Below are positions 17,904 through 26,092 of a stretch of DNA of 37,598 nt, piece by piece (the stretch's first letter is position 1; each line of letters begins with the position of its first letter). The DNA is taken from positions 1-37,598 of the IMG/VR virus record IMGVR_UViG_3300003937_000048; one strand, given 5' to 3'. The DNA comes from a virus. A program made the position numbers and the translations under genes. The notes beneath the pieces are model-generated. The model did not search any database and had not been told where the DNA came from. It saw only the letters and a program-made list of their open reading frames with translations.

Positions 17904-18603
17904 ACCAAAGAAGGTAAAATTTGAGGATAAATATGAAATTATTGACACTCAAATTGCAAAAAGGAAAGGTAAGTGGTTTCTTAAGGCTATATCCTGGATA
18001 AGCTGGGAAGATGTTGGGCAAATAATAAGATCTCATATATATAATAAATGGCACCTGTGGGATCAAAAAAGACCGTTAGAACCTTGGTTAAATAGAATCA
18101 TATCTAATCAGATAAAAAATATATTAAGAAACCATTATGGTAATTTTATTAGACCTTGCGCTCAATGCCCTTTCAACGCCTCTGGATCTATTGACAACAT
18201 AAATGATGCTAATTTCTGTAGTTGGACTAAAACTGGCAAGCAAGATAGTTCTTGTCCTTTATTCTTGAAATGGGAAAAGACTAAAAAAAGCTCCTTCCAA
18301 ATAAACATGGCTTCAAGTATAGATGCTAATGAAAATATAAACGTTGGACTCTGTAAACACTTTGACATTGACCATTCTAAAAATAAATTAAATAAATTAA
18401 TGAAAGAAAATTTAACAGAAAAACAATATCATATATATGAGATGCTATATATAAAAGATTTAGATATTACCGAGGCTGCTGAAAAATTGGGTTACAAAAG
18501 CAATGAGAAAGGCCGTAAGGCGGGGTACAAGCAAATAAAGAACTTTGAAAAATTATTTAAAGATACTGCTAAAAAATTAATATCCGAACACGACATAGTA
18601 TGA
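17869..18603 (+). CDS. Phage RNA polymerase sigma factor
   Basis: A 244-residue protein. The start (ATG 17869 or 17872) is placed inside the end of the zinc-ribbon gene. An AT-hook-like motif (KRKRGRPKK, residues 7-15) comes first. A region-2-like helix set (PLEPWLNRIISNQIKNILRN) follows, then a Cys-rich insertion (CAQCPF..., FCSW, SSCPLF, GLCKHF) that could bind metal, then a region-4-like helix-turn-helix near the C-terminus (LDITEAAEKLGYKS). I recognise this Cys-rich arrangement from sigma factors of other phages. It probably redirects host RNA polymerase to late promoters. Confidence 0.75.
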   Translation: MMAETPKRKRGRPKKVKFEDKYEIIDTQIAKRKGKWFLKAISWISWEDVGQIIRSHIYNKWHLWDQKRPLEPWLNRIISNQIKNILRNHYGNFIRPCAQCPFNASGSIDNINDANFCSWTKTGKQDSSCPLFLKWEKTKKSSFQINMASSIDANENINVGLCKHFDIDHSKNKLNKLMKENLTEKQYHIYEMLYIKDLDITEAAEKLGYKSNEKGRKAGYKQIKNFEKLFKDTAKKLISEHDIV

Positions 18604-19649
18604 AACTAAATGACGAACAAAAAACCTTGGTACAGGAAAACTATAAAGACTTTCCAGATTTAATAGAATTAACGAGAATGGTATTTGAAGATGATTCTTT
18701 AGATGGTCGAACGAAAGAAGGTCGCGCTGTTAGAAAGTTTCTTGTTGACAATTCACTTAATTATACTACGACAAAAAAAGAAAAAAGGGATGATATTGAG
18801 TTTTCTGAGGAACAAGAAGAATTTATATTGCAATACGCTAAAGAAGGAATGTCTGCTTATGAAATTTCTAAAATATTATTTCCAGAAGTAAATGTAACAA
18901 ATTTAAGTAAAGAAGTAATAGAATTAGCTGAACATATAAAAAATATAGATCCAGCTTTATTATCTCCATCTGAAAACGCGCTTAATAATACTTACTTCCC
19001 TCCTAAGGCTGCATCAAGAGTAATTAAAAAAATTAATGATTATTGCGCTAAAGAATTAGAAGAAAAAGAATTAAGTCGAGAAGAGATTGATAATATAGAA
19101 AGTACAATAAGATTTCTTGCTGCGCCTAGATTTGTTCAAGTTATGAACACTTATAGCGCTATGGATGACAGAGATTTATTTGAAGCTGAGTTTATTCGTT
19201 CGGTTTGGGATAAGCCTGACTTGACGAGTGATGAACTTAATCTATATATTAACGTATGTATGGATTATATACATTTAAAAAATATTAGTAAAGCAATTGA
19301 CAAATTAAATAGAATGTTTGAAGATTGCGAAGATCAAAGAGATATGACTGTTAGGCTAGCGGAATTATTAAAAACTAAAAGTGAAGAATATAATCAATGT
19401 GAAAAACGTCAAGAGACTTTGATAGCTAGATTGAACGGTGATAGAAAAGAAAGAGTTAAAAATAGACATAAAGATAATGCTTCGATTATATCTTTGGTTC
19501 GAGTATTTCAAAACGAAACTGATAGAAAGCGTATGGTCGAGATGGCTGAAAAACAAAAATTATTAATAAAAGAAGAAGCTGACGGTCTAGAAAGAATGGA
19601 CGTCTGGAAAGCTAGGGTTCTAGGAATTTCTAAAGATGAAGCAATATGA
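18600..19649 (+). CDS. Conserved phage protein, candidate terminase small subunit
   Basis: A 349-residue, largely helical protein. The motif SLDGRTKEGRAVRKFL near residue 40 and a helix-turn-helix-like stretch (EGMSAYEISKILFPE, about residues 80-95) suggest DNA binding. The C-terminal third is a charged coiled coil. It sits between the sigma factor and the nuclease/terminase genes with ATGA overlaps on both sides. Position and predicted HTH fit a small terminase, but the length is unusual and the call is tentative. Confidence 0.5.
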   Translation: MKLNDEQKTLVQENYKDFPDLIELTRMVFEDDSLDGRTKEGRAVRKFLVDNSLNYTTTKKEKRDDIEFSEEQEEFILQYAKEGMSAYEISKILFPEVNVTNLSKEVIELAEHIKNIDPALLSPSENALNNTYFPPKAASRVIKKINDYCAKELEEKELSREEIDNIESTIRFLAAPRFVQVMNTYSAMDDRDLFEAEFIRSVWDKPDLTSDELNLYINVCMDYIHLKNISKAIDKLNRMFEDCEDQRDMTVRLAELLKTKSEEYNQCEKRQETLIARLNGDRKERVKNRHKDNASIISLVRVFQNETDRKRMVEMAEKQKLLIKEEADGLERMDVWKARVLGISKDEAI

Positions 19650-20335
19650 AACTAAAACACATCCATAAATCAGCTAGTAGTCTCGGACAAAGGTATTATA
19701 CCATGTCTGCGGCGATAAACGTTTTCACGCAGTCCTACGGGCATAATATCGTACAAATTGGGTCCGAACCCAGGAACTCGGCGCACTCTAATTTTGATTT
19801 GTTTGATTTTTATGCTGATTTAGTAAAAGATTGTAATAAAGTTTCTTATAGTATATTTCATGAGTCTGATAACATAAGTCAACAAAAGAGAGAGCAACAT
19901 TTAAACAGTATAATATATAATAAGTATAATGATGAATCTAATAGAATAAGAATAAGAAATATAAAAGATAGTAATATATATGAAAAGACAGATAATATAG
20001 ATTTGTTAATATTAAATGATATATATTTTCCCATAGAAGAACTTACCACCAGGGTTTGCCCGAGCGCAGATTACTTATCTGGTAGAAACATACTGTATTC
20101 GATAACGGACGCTGAGATGAATCATTCTTACGGTGAAATCATCAGTCCTTCAAAAGAAAGGTGTTTGTATGAGTACAAGCTATTCAAAAATAAACTTAGT
20201 AGATCCTCAGTCGTAATTCTAGAAGGAAACGATTATCCTGGCGGCGCACAAACTTCCCTTGTTAAAAAACAACTGGGAAGTGATGGATTTATCTGTTTAT
20301 TAGACTTACAACAATCAGTGTGGATAAAACGGTAA
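19646..20335 (+). CDS. Hypothetical protein, methyltransferase-like C-terminus
   Basis: A 229-residue protein. The C-terminal ~40 residues (SSVVILEGNDYPGGAQTS, then LVKKQLGSDGFICLLD) look like the last strands of a Rossmann-type methyltransferase, but no clear SAM-binding glycine motif is seen at the front. It overlaps neighbours at both ends. Function uncertain. Confidence 0.45.
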   Translation: MKLKHIHKSASSLGQRYYTMSAAINVFTQSYGHNIVQIGSEPRNSAHSNFDLFDFYADLVKDCNKVSYSIFHESDNISQQKREQHLNSIIYNKYNDESNRIRIRNIKDSNIYEKTDNIDLLILNDIYFPIEELTTRVCPSADYLSGRNILYSITDAEMNHSYGEIISPSKERCLYEYKLFKNKLSRSSVVILEGNDYPGGAQTSLVKKQLGSDGFICLLDLQQSVWIKR

Positions 20336-21261
20336 ATTTCAATTGTAAGATATGTGGTGCTGAGTTTGATTCTGAACGATCACTACATGCACATATTAAG
20401 GCTCATAAAATATTATTATCAGAATATTATATTACATACTATCCTAGATATAATTTATATACAAATGAGTTAATTCCTTTTAAGAACAAAGATCAATATT
20501 TTTCTACTTATTTTTCTAATAGTATTGAAATGGAAAAGTGGGCGGCGACAGCCGACGACGAACATGTACAACAAATATTACTTGATATATTAAATAAAAG
20601 AATAATTAGTAAGAATTTACAATATGCGCCGAATCATTTAGAATTAATGCTACTTGAGCTTCCTACAATAGAGATGTATAAAACATATTTCGGTTCATAT
20701 AATGAAGCCTGTCGCAGGCTTCAGGTTGAGCCGTTACTAAATAAAAGTATAAAAAGTAAATTTTTAAACTTCGATAAAAATTTAAAGGACATGCAGATTA
20801 TGATAGACACTAGAGAGCAAACTCCCTTAAAATTCAAGAACAGTAAACCTCATAAATTAGATTTTGGTGATTATACAGCAGCAGGAGGATACTATAATAA
20901 AACATATGTGGATAGAAAAAGCGAAACGGACTTTAAATCAACAATGACTGTGGGGTATGATAGATTTAGAAAAGAATTGCAAAGAGCTAAAGAATTCGAC
21001 TCATTCTTATACATTGTTACAGAAAGCTCTATTGATAAAATAATAAACAATAATAAGTATGGTCCGCATCGATCAAACTTAACATTTGTATGGCATCAGA
21101 TGAGAATGTTATCACATGACTTCGCTAGGAACTGTCAATTTATATTTTCTGGAGGAAGGAACTGGTCGCAAGAGTTAATTCCAACATTACTTTATGCAGG
21201 TAGAGAAATGTGGCATTCCGATGTACAATATTATATAGACAAAAGAATTTTAAAATTATGA
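20320..21261 (+). CDS. Zinc-finger ERCC4-type nuclease
   Basis: A 313-residue protein starting at GTG 20320, inside the previous gene. The N-terminus is a classical C2H2 finger (C9, C12, H25, H29). The second half has the ERCC4/XPF nuclease signature: IDTREQTPL, then LDFGDYTA, then YVDRKSETDF, which supplies the acidic and ERK-like catalytic residues. ERCC4-type enzymes cut branched or flap DNA. Next to the terminase, it may process replication or packaging intermediates. Its stop overlaps the terminase start (ATGA). Confidence 0.8.
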   Translation: MDKTVNFNCKICGAEFDSERSLHAHIKAHKILLSEYYITYYPRYNLYTNELIPFKNKDQYFSTYFSNSIEMEKWAATADDEHVQQILLDILNKRIISKNLQYAPNHLELMLLELPTIEMYKTYFGSYNEACRRLQVEPLLNKSIKSKFLNFDKNLKDMQIMIDTREQTPLKFKNSKPHKLDFGDYTAAGGYYNKTYVDRKSETDFKSTMTVGYDRFRKELQRAKEFDSFLYIVTESSIDKIINNNKYGPHRSNLTFVWHQMRMLSHDFARNCQFIFSGGRNWSQELIPTLLYAGREMWHSDVQYYIDKRILKL

Positions 21262-23126
21262 GCTGGGAACCAGGCAATCAAAAACGAAACCCTAAGGAAT
21301 ATGACATAAATAAACTGTTATTAGAAACAGAAGGGTTTATGGACGAAAGGGAAGCTAAAATTAAACTTTATGAATTTCTTAGAGAAAATATTACTTTTAG
21401 CACAAATCTCATAGCTGGAGTTGACTTATTTCCATTTCAGCATATGGCTATTAAGGCAATGTTCGAAAGTGACTATTTCTTAGGCATATGGTCTCGTGGT
21501 ATGTCAAAGTCTTGGACTACTGGTATTTTTGCGTTCATGGATGCTATAATGAATCAGGGTGTTGAGATTGGTATATTGTCTAAGTCTTTTCGTCAGGCTA
21601 AAATGATTTTTAAAAAAATTGAAGATATAGCTGCCAAGCCCGAAGCTAATTACCTAAGCCAATGCATAAGTAAAGTGACAAAAGCTAACGATGAATGGGT
21701 AATGCAAATAGGAGAAAGCTCAATAAGAGCTTTGCCGCTAGGTGATGGATCTAAGCTTCGTGGTTTTAGATTTCATAGAATAATCATCGATGAAATGCTT
21801 CTTATGCCTGAAAGGATATATAATGAGGTTATAGTGCCATTCTTGTCTGTTGTTCAGAATCCAAAAGAAAGAGAAGATTTATTTAATTTAGAAACTCAAC
21901 TTATTGAAGAAGGCCAAATGAAAGAAGAAGATAGGTTTGTGTGGCCCAACAATAAACTTATAATGTTATCTTCTGCTAGTTACAAGTTTGAATATTTATA
22001 TAAATTATACCAAAACTTTGAGGGATTAATTAACCAAGGGGAGTCGGAAGGAAAAAACAAAGCTTGTAGGGCTATAATGCATTTTTCTTACGATTGCGCA
22101 CCTAAACAACTTTTTGATGAAAACCTTGTGGAACAAGCTAAGTCAACCATGAGTCAAAGTCAATACGACAGAGAGTTTGGGGCTATATTTACAGATGATA
22201 GCTCTGGTTACTTCAAGATATCAAAAATGAAAGAATGTACCGTAGAGGAAGGTGTTGAACCCTCAGTAGAAGTAAAAGGTGAAGATGGAGCAAAATATTT
22301 ATTGGCATTTGACCCTAGTTGGGCCGAGAGTGAAAGTTCTGACGATTTTGCAATGCAGGTGTTTAAATTGAATGAAGAAACTAAGCAAGGAACTTTAGTT
22401 CATGTATACGCTATGGCAGGAGAAAGTTTAAAAAATCATATTAATTATTTTATTTATTTATTAGAAAATTTTAATATTGTATCTATTGTTGGGGATTATA
22501 ATGGAGGAGTACAATTTTTAAACGCCGTAAAGGAAAGTTCTATATTTAAACATACCAAACTTAATATTAATATAATCCAAACTGAATTTGACGATATCGA
22601 AAATTACCACAAATCATTAAGAATGGCTAAAGCTGAATTTTCTAAAGATGGTATACCTTGCTGCTTAAGAAAACCTACCTCTGGATGGATCAGAAGAGCA
22701 AACGAATTATTGCAGGCTAATTTAGATCATAAAAGAATATGGTTTGCGTCTAGAGCTATAGATGAAAGTTACCACAAGCAAAGAAAAAAGAAAATACCAA
22801 TTAAAAACTTAAAATTCTTAAATTTTGCAGACGACGAAGAAAAACAAAATGATGCCGCTAGGATGATTGATTTAGTTGAGCATCAGCACGATATGATGGA
22901 TTATACAAAAGGGCAATGTGCGTTAATAGAAGTAAAATCGTCTCCGCAGGGAACCCAAACTTTTGATCTACCTTTAAACTTAAAAAGAACTACTGGGCCA
23001 AGTAAAGCTAGAAAAGATTGTTACTCTGCTTTAGTATTGGGTAATTGGATGATTAAGATACATAACGACGTTAATGATTATAAGGACGAAGTAGTTAATT
23101 CATTCGTACCAATGTTTATAAAGTGA
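21258..23126 (+). CDS. terL: Terminase large subunit
   Basis: A 622-residue packaging motor and nuclease. The ATPase domain has a Walker A variant (WSRGMSKSW, residues 78-86) and Walker B with catalytic Glu (IIIDEM, Asp178-Glu179). The C-terminal RNase H-like nuclease begins with LLAFDPSWAES and continues with VGDYNGG. ATG 21258, overlapping the preceding stop, is preferred to an upstream in-frame start at 21210. It pumps DNA into proheads through the portal encoded next. Confidence 0.93.
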   Translation: MSWEPGNQKRNPKEYDINKLLLETEGFMDEREAKIKLYEFLRENITFSTNLIAGVDLFPFQHMAIKAMFESDYFLGIWSRGMSKSWTTGIFAFMDAIMNQGVEIGILSKSFRQAKMIFKKIEDIAAKPEANYLSQCISKVTKANDEWVMQIGESSIRALPLGDGSKLRGFRFHRIIIDEMLLMPERIYNEVIVPFLSVVQNPKEREDLFNLETQLIEEGQMKEEDRFVWPNNKLIMLSSASYKFEYLYKLYQNFEGLINQGESEGKNKACRAIMHFSYDCAPKQLFDENLVEQAKSTMSQSQYDREFGAIFTDDSSGYFKISKMKECTVEEGVEPSVEVKGEDGAKYLLAFDPSWAESESSDDFAMQVFKLNEETKQGTLVHVYAMAGESLKNHINYFIYLLENFNIVSIVGDYNGGVQFLNAVKESSIFKHTKLNINIIQTEFDDIENYHKSLRMAKAEFSKDGIPCCLRKPTSGWIRRANELLQANLDHKRIWFASRAIDESYHKQRKKKIPIKNLKFLNFADDEEKQNDAARMIDLVEHQHDMMDYTKGQCALIEVKSSPQGTQTFDLPLNLKRTTGPSKARKDCYSALVLGNWMIKIHNDVNDYKDEVVNSFVPMFIK

Positions 23127-23154
23127 CTTTTAAAGTGACATTTTAACTTTTTCG

Positions 23155-23167
23155 TGTATCATATAAG
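23155..23167 (+). promoter_or_regulatory. Candidate late promoter motif
   Basis: TGTATCATATAAG, ending two bases before the portal ATG (23170). There is no TTGACA-like -35 box. It resembles the motifs before the genes at 16178, 26093 and 32661. Confidence 0.35.
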
Positions 23168-23169
23168 TA

Positions 23170-25230
23170 ATGAGCAAGCCTAAAAGGAAATATACTAAAA
23201 AATCATCTTATTGGGAAAATCTTTCCAAGAGGACTCAAGTCAATCTAGGTTCCGATAGTGACTCTATAGAGCCTGTAATGTGTGGAGATAACTATTACGT
23301 TAGTAACTCAAGCGTAAAGGGTGTTAAGAACATAACTCAAGCTAATTCAGTCGCATCATCAGTTTCAGACGCATTAAGATCTGGAGGCACATCCAGTACA
23401 GGAACTAGGTTTAATAGAGCTGGCTCAGGCTCCAAGAAAGAAAAGTATAAAAACATTAGCGAGGGAATGCTTCCTTATGATGTGTCAGTAGAAGGTATTG
23501 ACGTAAGGGAATCTATTGAATTATGCCAAAAGGCTTATGCTAATATACCAATCTTCAGAAACGCTGTAGATGTAATGTCTGAGTTTTCTAATTCAGAAAT
23601 ATATCTAGAGGGTGGAAGCGAAAGCGCAAGAAACTTTATTGAAAAGTGGCTTGAGAAAATTAATTTATGGAAACTCAAAGATCAATACTTTAGAGAGTAT
23701 TATAGATCGGGGAATATATTCTTATATAGAATAGATGGTAAATTTAAAAAAGAAGATATATCTAAGTTTAACAAAATATACGGAAACTCAAAGTTTTTAG
23801 ATCCTGGAAAAATTCCCTTAAAATATATTTTATTAAATCCATACGATATAGTATCCACTAAAAGTACATCTTTTGAGGGTGGTGTTTATAAAAAACTTTT
23901 ATCCGAGTATGAATTGGAAAGATTGAGAACGCCAAAGACTCCTGAAGATGAAGAAATTTTTAACGCCTTGGACAAAAAAACTCAAAACTTAATTAAGCAG
24001 GGAGGGTTTGCCACAAGAGGGTTATCTGTTAATCTGGATGAAGAAAGATTAATTTATTCATTTTATAAAAAACAAGATTATGAACCTTTTGCTATTCCTT
24101 TTGGTTATCCAGTATTAGACGATCTTAATTGGAAAATTGAACTTAAAAAGATTGACCAAGCTATTAGTAGAACAATTGAAAACGTAGTATTATTAATAAC
24201 TATGGGCGCTGAACCCGACAAAGGTGGAATTAACCCACATAGCTTAAGCGCAATGCAATGTTTATTTCAAAACGAAAGTGTTGGAAGAGTATTGGTTAGT
24301 GATTATACAACAAAAGCAGATTTTATTATACCTGATATAAATAAAATTTTAGGACCAAACAAATATGAAATTGTAAATCAAGATATTAGAGAAGGTTTGC
24401 AGAATATAATTGTTGGTAAAGAAAATTATTCTAGCACTCAAATAAAAGCTCAAATATTTTTAGAAAGATTAAAAGAAGCTAGAAACGCATTTTTAAATGA
24501 TTTCTTAATGCCCCAGGTAAAAATTGTCTGTCAAGCATTAGGGTTTAGAAAATATCCGACAGTTAGATTTCAAGAAGTTGATATTAAGGATGAGATTCAA
24601 TTCCAAAGAGTTGTTACGAGATTGTTAGAAATTGGTATTATATCCCCAGAGCAAGGTTTGTCAGCTATTAGAACTGGCTTATTTCCTCATCCAGATACAA
24701 TGTCAGACGCTCAAAGAAAATACGCTGAAGACAGAGGGGAAGGAATGTATAACCCTTTAATCGGTGGTGTTCCTCCTATTGAGCCTGCTGGCGCAGAAGA
24801 AGAAAGAGATCTGAGAGAAGAACAATCTAAGAATGTAGTTCCGCTTAAGCAAAACCAACAAACTCCAGAAAAAGCGCCCAGTCAACCAGGTCGCCCAACA
24901 GGAGCTACAGCAGAAGATTTATACTCCAGGAAAGACTTGCAATCTATAATTTATAAAATAGAAAAACTAAGAGCTTCTGCTACAAAGGAGGTAAAAGATA
25001 AATTTTCCGTAAAAAGATTAAATAAAAATCAAACAAAGATTGTAGATAGTTTAGTTGAAGCTATTGTCACCTCCACAGAAAAAGACTCTTGGGAAAAAGA
25101 ATTAAAAGCTTGTATAAAGGATAATGAAAAAATGGCTAATTTAGAAACCTTAAAAGAAGTTTTAAATATTGGCGCAGATCATCAACTACCAGATTACCCT
25201 TCTGCGATATTATTTCATAGTAAAAAATAA
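23170..25230 (+). CDS. Portal protein
   Basis: A 686-residue protein at the expected position between terminase and protease. The N-terminal ~100 residues are basic, Ser-rich and probably disordered. The core contains portal-like elements such as YYRSGNIFLYRIDG, an IPLKYILLNPYDIV segment and a long helix (LKKIDQAISRTIENVVL). The C-terminal ~130 residues are Glu/Lys-rich. Predicted dodecameric vertex for DNA entry and neck attachment. The call rests on position, size and these patterns. Confidence 0.85.
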   Translation: MSKPKRKYTKKSSYWENLSKRTQVNLGSDSDSIEPVMCGDNYYVSNSSVKGVKNITQANSVASSVSDALRSGGTSSTGTRFNRAGSGSKKEKYKNISEGMLPYDVSVEGIDVRESIELCQKAYANIPIFRNAVDVMSEFSNSEIYLEGGSESARNFIEKWLEKINLWKLKDQYFREYYRSGNIFLYRIDGKFKKEDISKFNKIYGNSKFLDPGKIPLKYILLNPYDIVSTKSTSFEGGVYKKLLSEYELERLRTPKTPEDEEIFNALDKKTQNLIKQGGFATRGLSVNLDEERLIYSFYKKQDYEPFAIPFGYPVLDDLNWKIELKKIDQAISRTIENVVLLITMGAEPDKGGINPHSLSAMQCLFQNESVGRVLVSDYTTKADFIIPDINKILGPNKYEIVNQDIREGLQNIIVGKENYSSTQIKAQIFLERLKEARNAFLNDFLMPQVKIVCQALGFRKYPTVRFQEVDIKDEIQFQRVVTRLLEIGIISPEQGLSAIRTGLFPHPDTMSDAQRKYAEDRGEGMYNPLIGGVPPIEPAGAEEERDLREEQSKNVVPLKQNQQTPEKAPSQPGRPTGATAEDLYSRKDLQSIIYKIEKLRASATKEVKDKFSVKRLNKNQTKIVDSLVEAIVTSTEKDSWEKELKACIKDNEKMANLETLKEVLNIGADHQLPDYPSAILFHSKK

Positions 25231-25251
25231 TTTTTGTGTGTATACATTTGT

Positions 25252-26067
25252 ATGCGCAAATATATTATTGATTTATCAGATAAAATAAAATCTCATGAGC
25301 TTTTTTGCGATTGCGAAGAAGACGGAGTAGAAAACATTTCAAATGAGTCCTGGGCTGCAGAAAAAAACAAAGGAAAGAAATTAAACAAACCCTTTAGAAC
25401 GTCGGGTGGCCCGAAGAAATTTTCGGTTTACGTTAAAAACGACAAAGGTAATGTCGTAAAGGTAAATTTCGGCGACCCTAACATGTCGATTAAACGAGAT
25501 AGTCCAGCAAGAAGAAAATCTTTCAGAGCTAGACATAATTGCGATAATCCTGGGCCAAAAACAAAAGCTAGATATTGGTCTTGTAGACAGTGGAGAGCTG
25601 GCTCTAAAGTCGAGGGTTCTGATGTAGAATTTTCCGAACAAGAAATTGAAGATATTATATTGGATGAACTTGACGAGTCTGAAGCTAAAGGTAAGGGTTT
25701 ATGGCACAACATTAGAGAAAAGAAAAAAAGAATGGGTAAAAATTACCGTCCAGCAAAACCAGGAAGTAAAGACTACCCAGATGAAAAATCTTTAAAGAAA
25801 GCTCAAAAACCCTCCAAAGAAAAAAAGGAATCAAAAGGAGAGTTAACCAAAGAACAAAAAAGTTTACCTCCAGCCTTACAAAAAAAGATTTTAGAAAAGA
25901 AGGGTAAATCCCCAAAAAAAGAAAATAAAGATAAAAAAGAATCTAAGGCGGAATATCAACCGCACATGATGTATGATCTTAAAACTGGCAAGGGTTATAT
26001 GGCTAAAAAAGAAGAAGATCACCTCAGAATGAAAAAGATGGGTTATTCTCACGAAAAGCCTAAATAA
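25252..26067 (+). CDS. Conserved phage head-module protein (GDPNM / RRKSFRARHNC motif)
   Basis: A 271-residue protein. ATG 25252 is preferred to an in-frame TTG at 25234. Residues ~55-115 carry a segment I recognise from head modules of many marine phages: FSVYVKNDKGNVVKVNFGDP, then RRKSFRARHNC and ARYWSCRQW. Its conserved Cys/His residues could bind metal. The C-terminal half is extremely Lys-rich and repetitive, likely disordered. In other phages this motif is found beside or fused to the prohead protease; exact role unknown. Confidence 0.65.
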   Translation: MRKYIIDLSDKIKSHELFCDCEEDGVENISNESWAAEKNKGKKLNKPFRTSGGPKKFSVYVKNDKGNVVKVNFGDPNMSIKRDSPARRKSFRARHNCDNPGPKTKARYWSCRQWRAGSKVEGSDVEFSEQEIEDIILDELDESEAKGKGLWHNIREKKKRMGKNYRPAKPGSKDYPDEKSLKKAQKPSKEKKESKGELTKEQKSLPPALQKKILEKKGKSPKKENKDKKESKAEYQPHMMYDLKTGKGYMAKKEEDHLRMKKMGYSHEKPK

Positions 26068-26075
26068 ATTATTAG

Positions 26076-26090
26076 TGTATATTATATAAC
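26076..26090 (+). promoter_or_regulatory. Candidate late promoter motif
   Basis: TGTATATTATATAAC just before ATG 26093; similar to the motifs at 16162, 23155 and 32619. No -35 box is seen. Confidence 0.3.
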
Positions 26091-26092
26091 AC

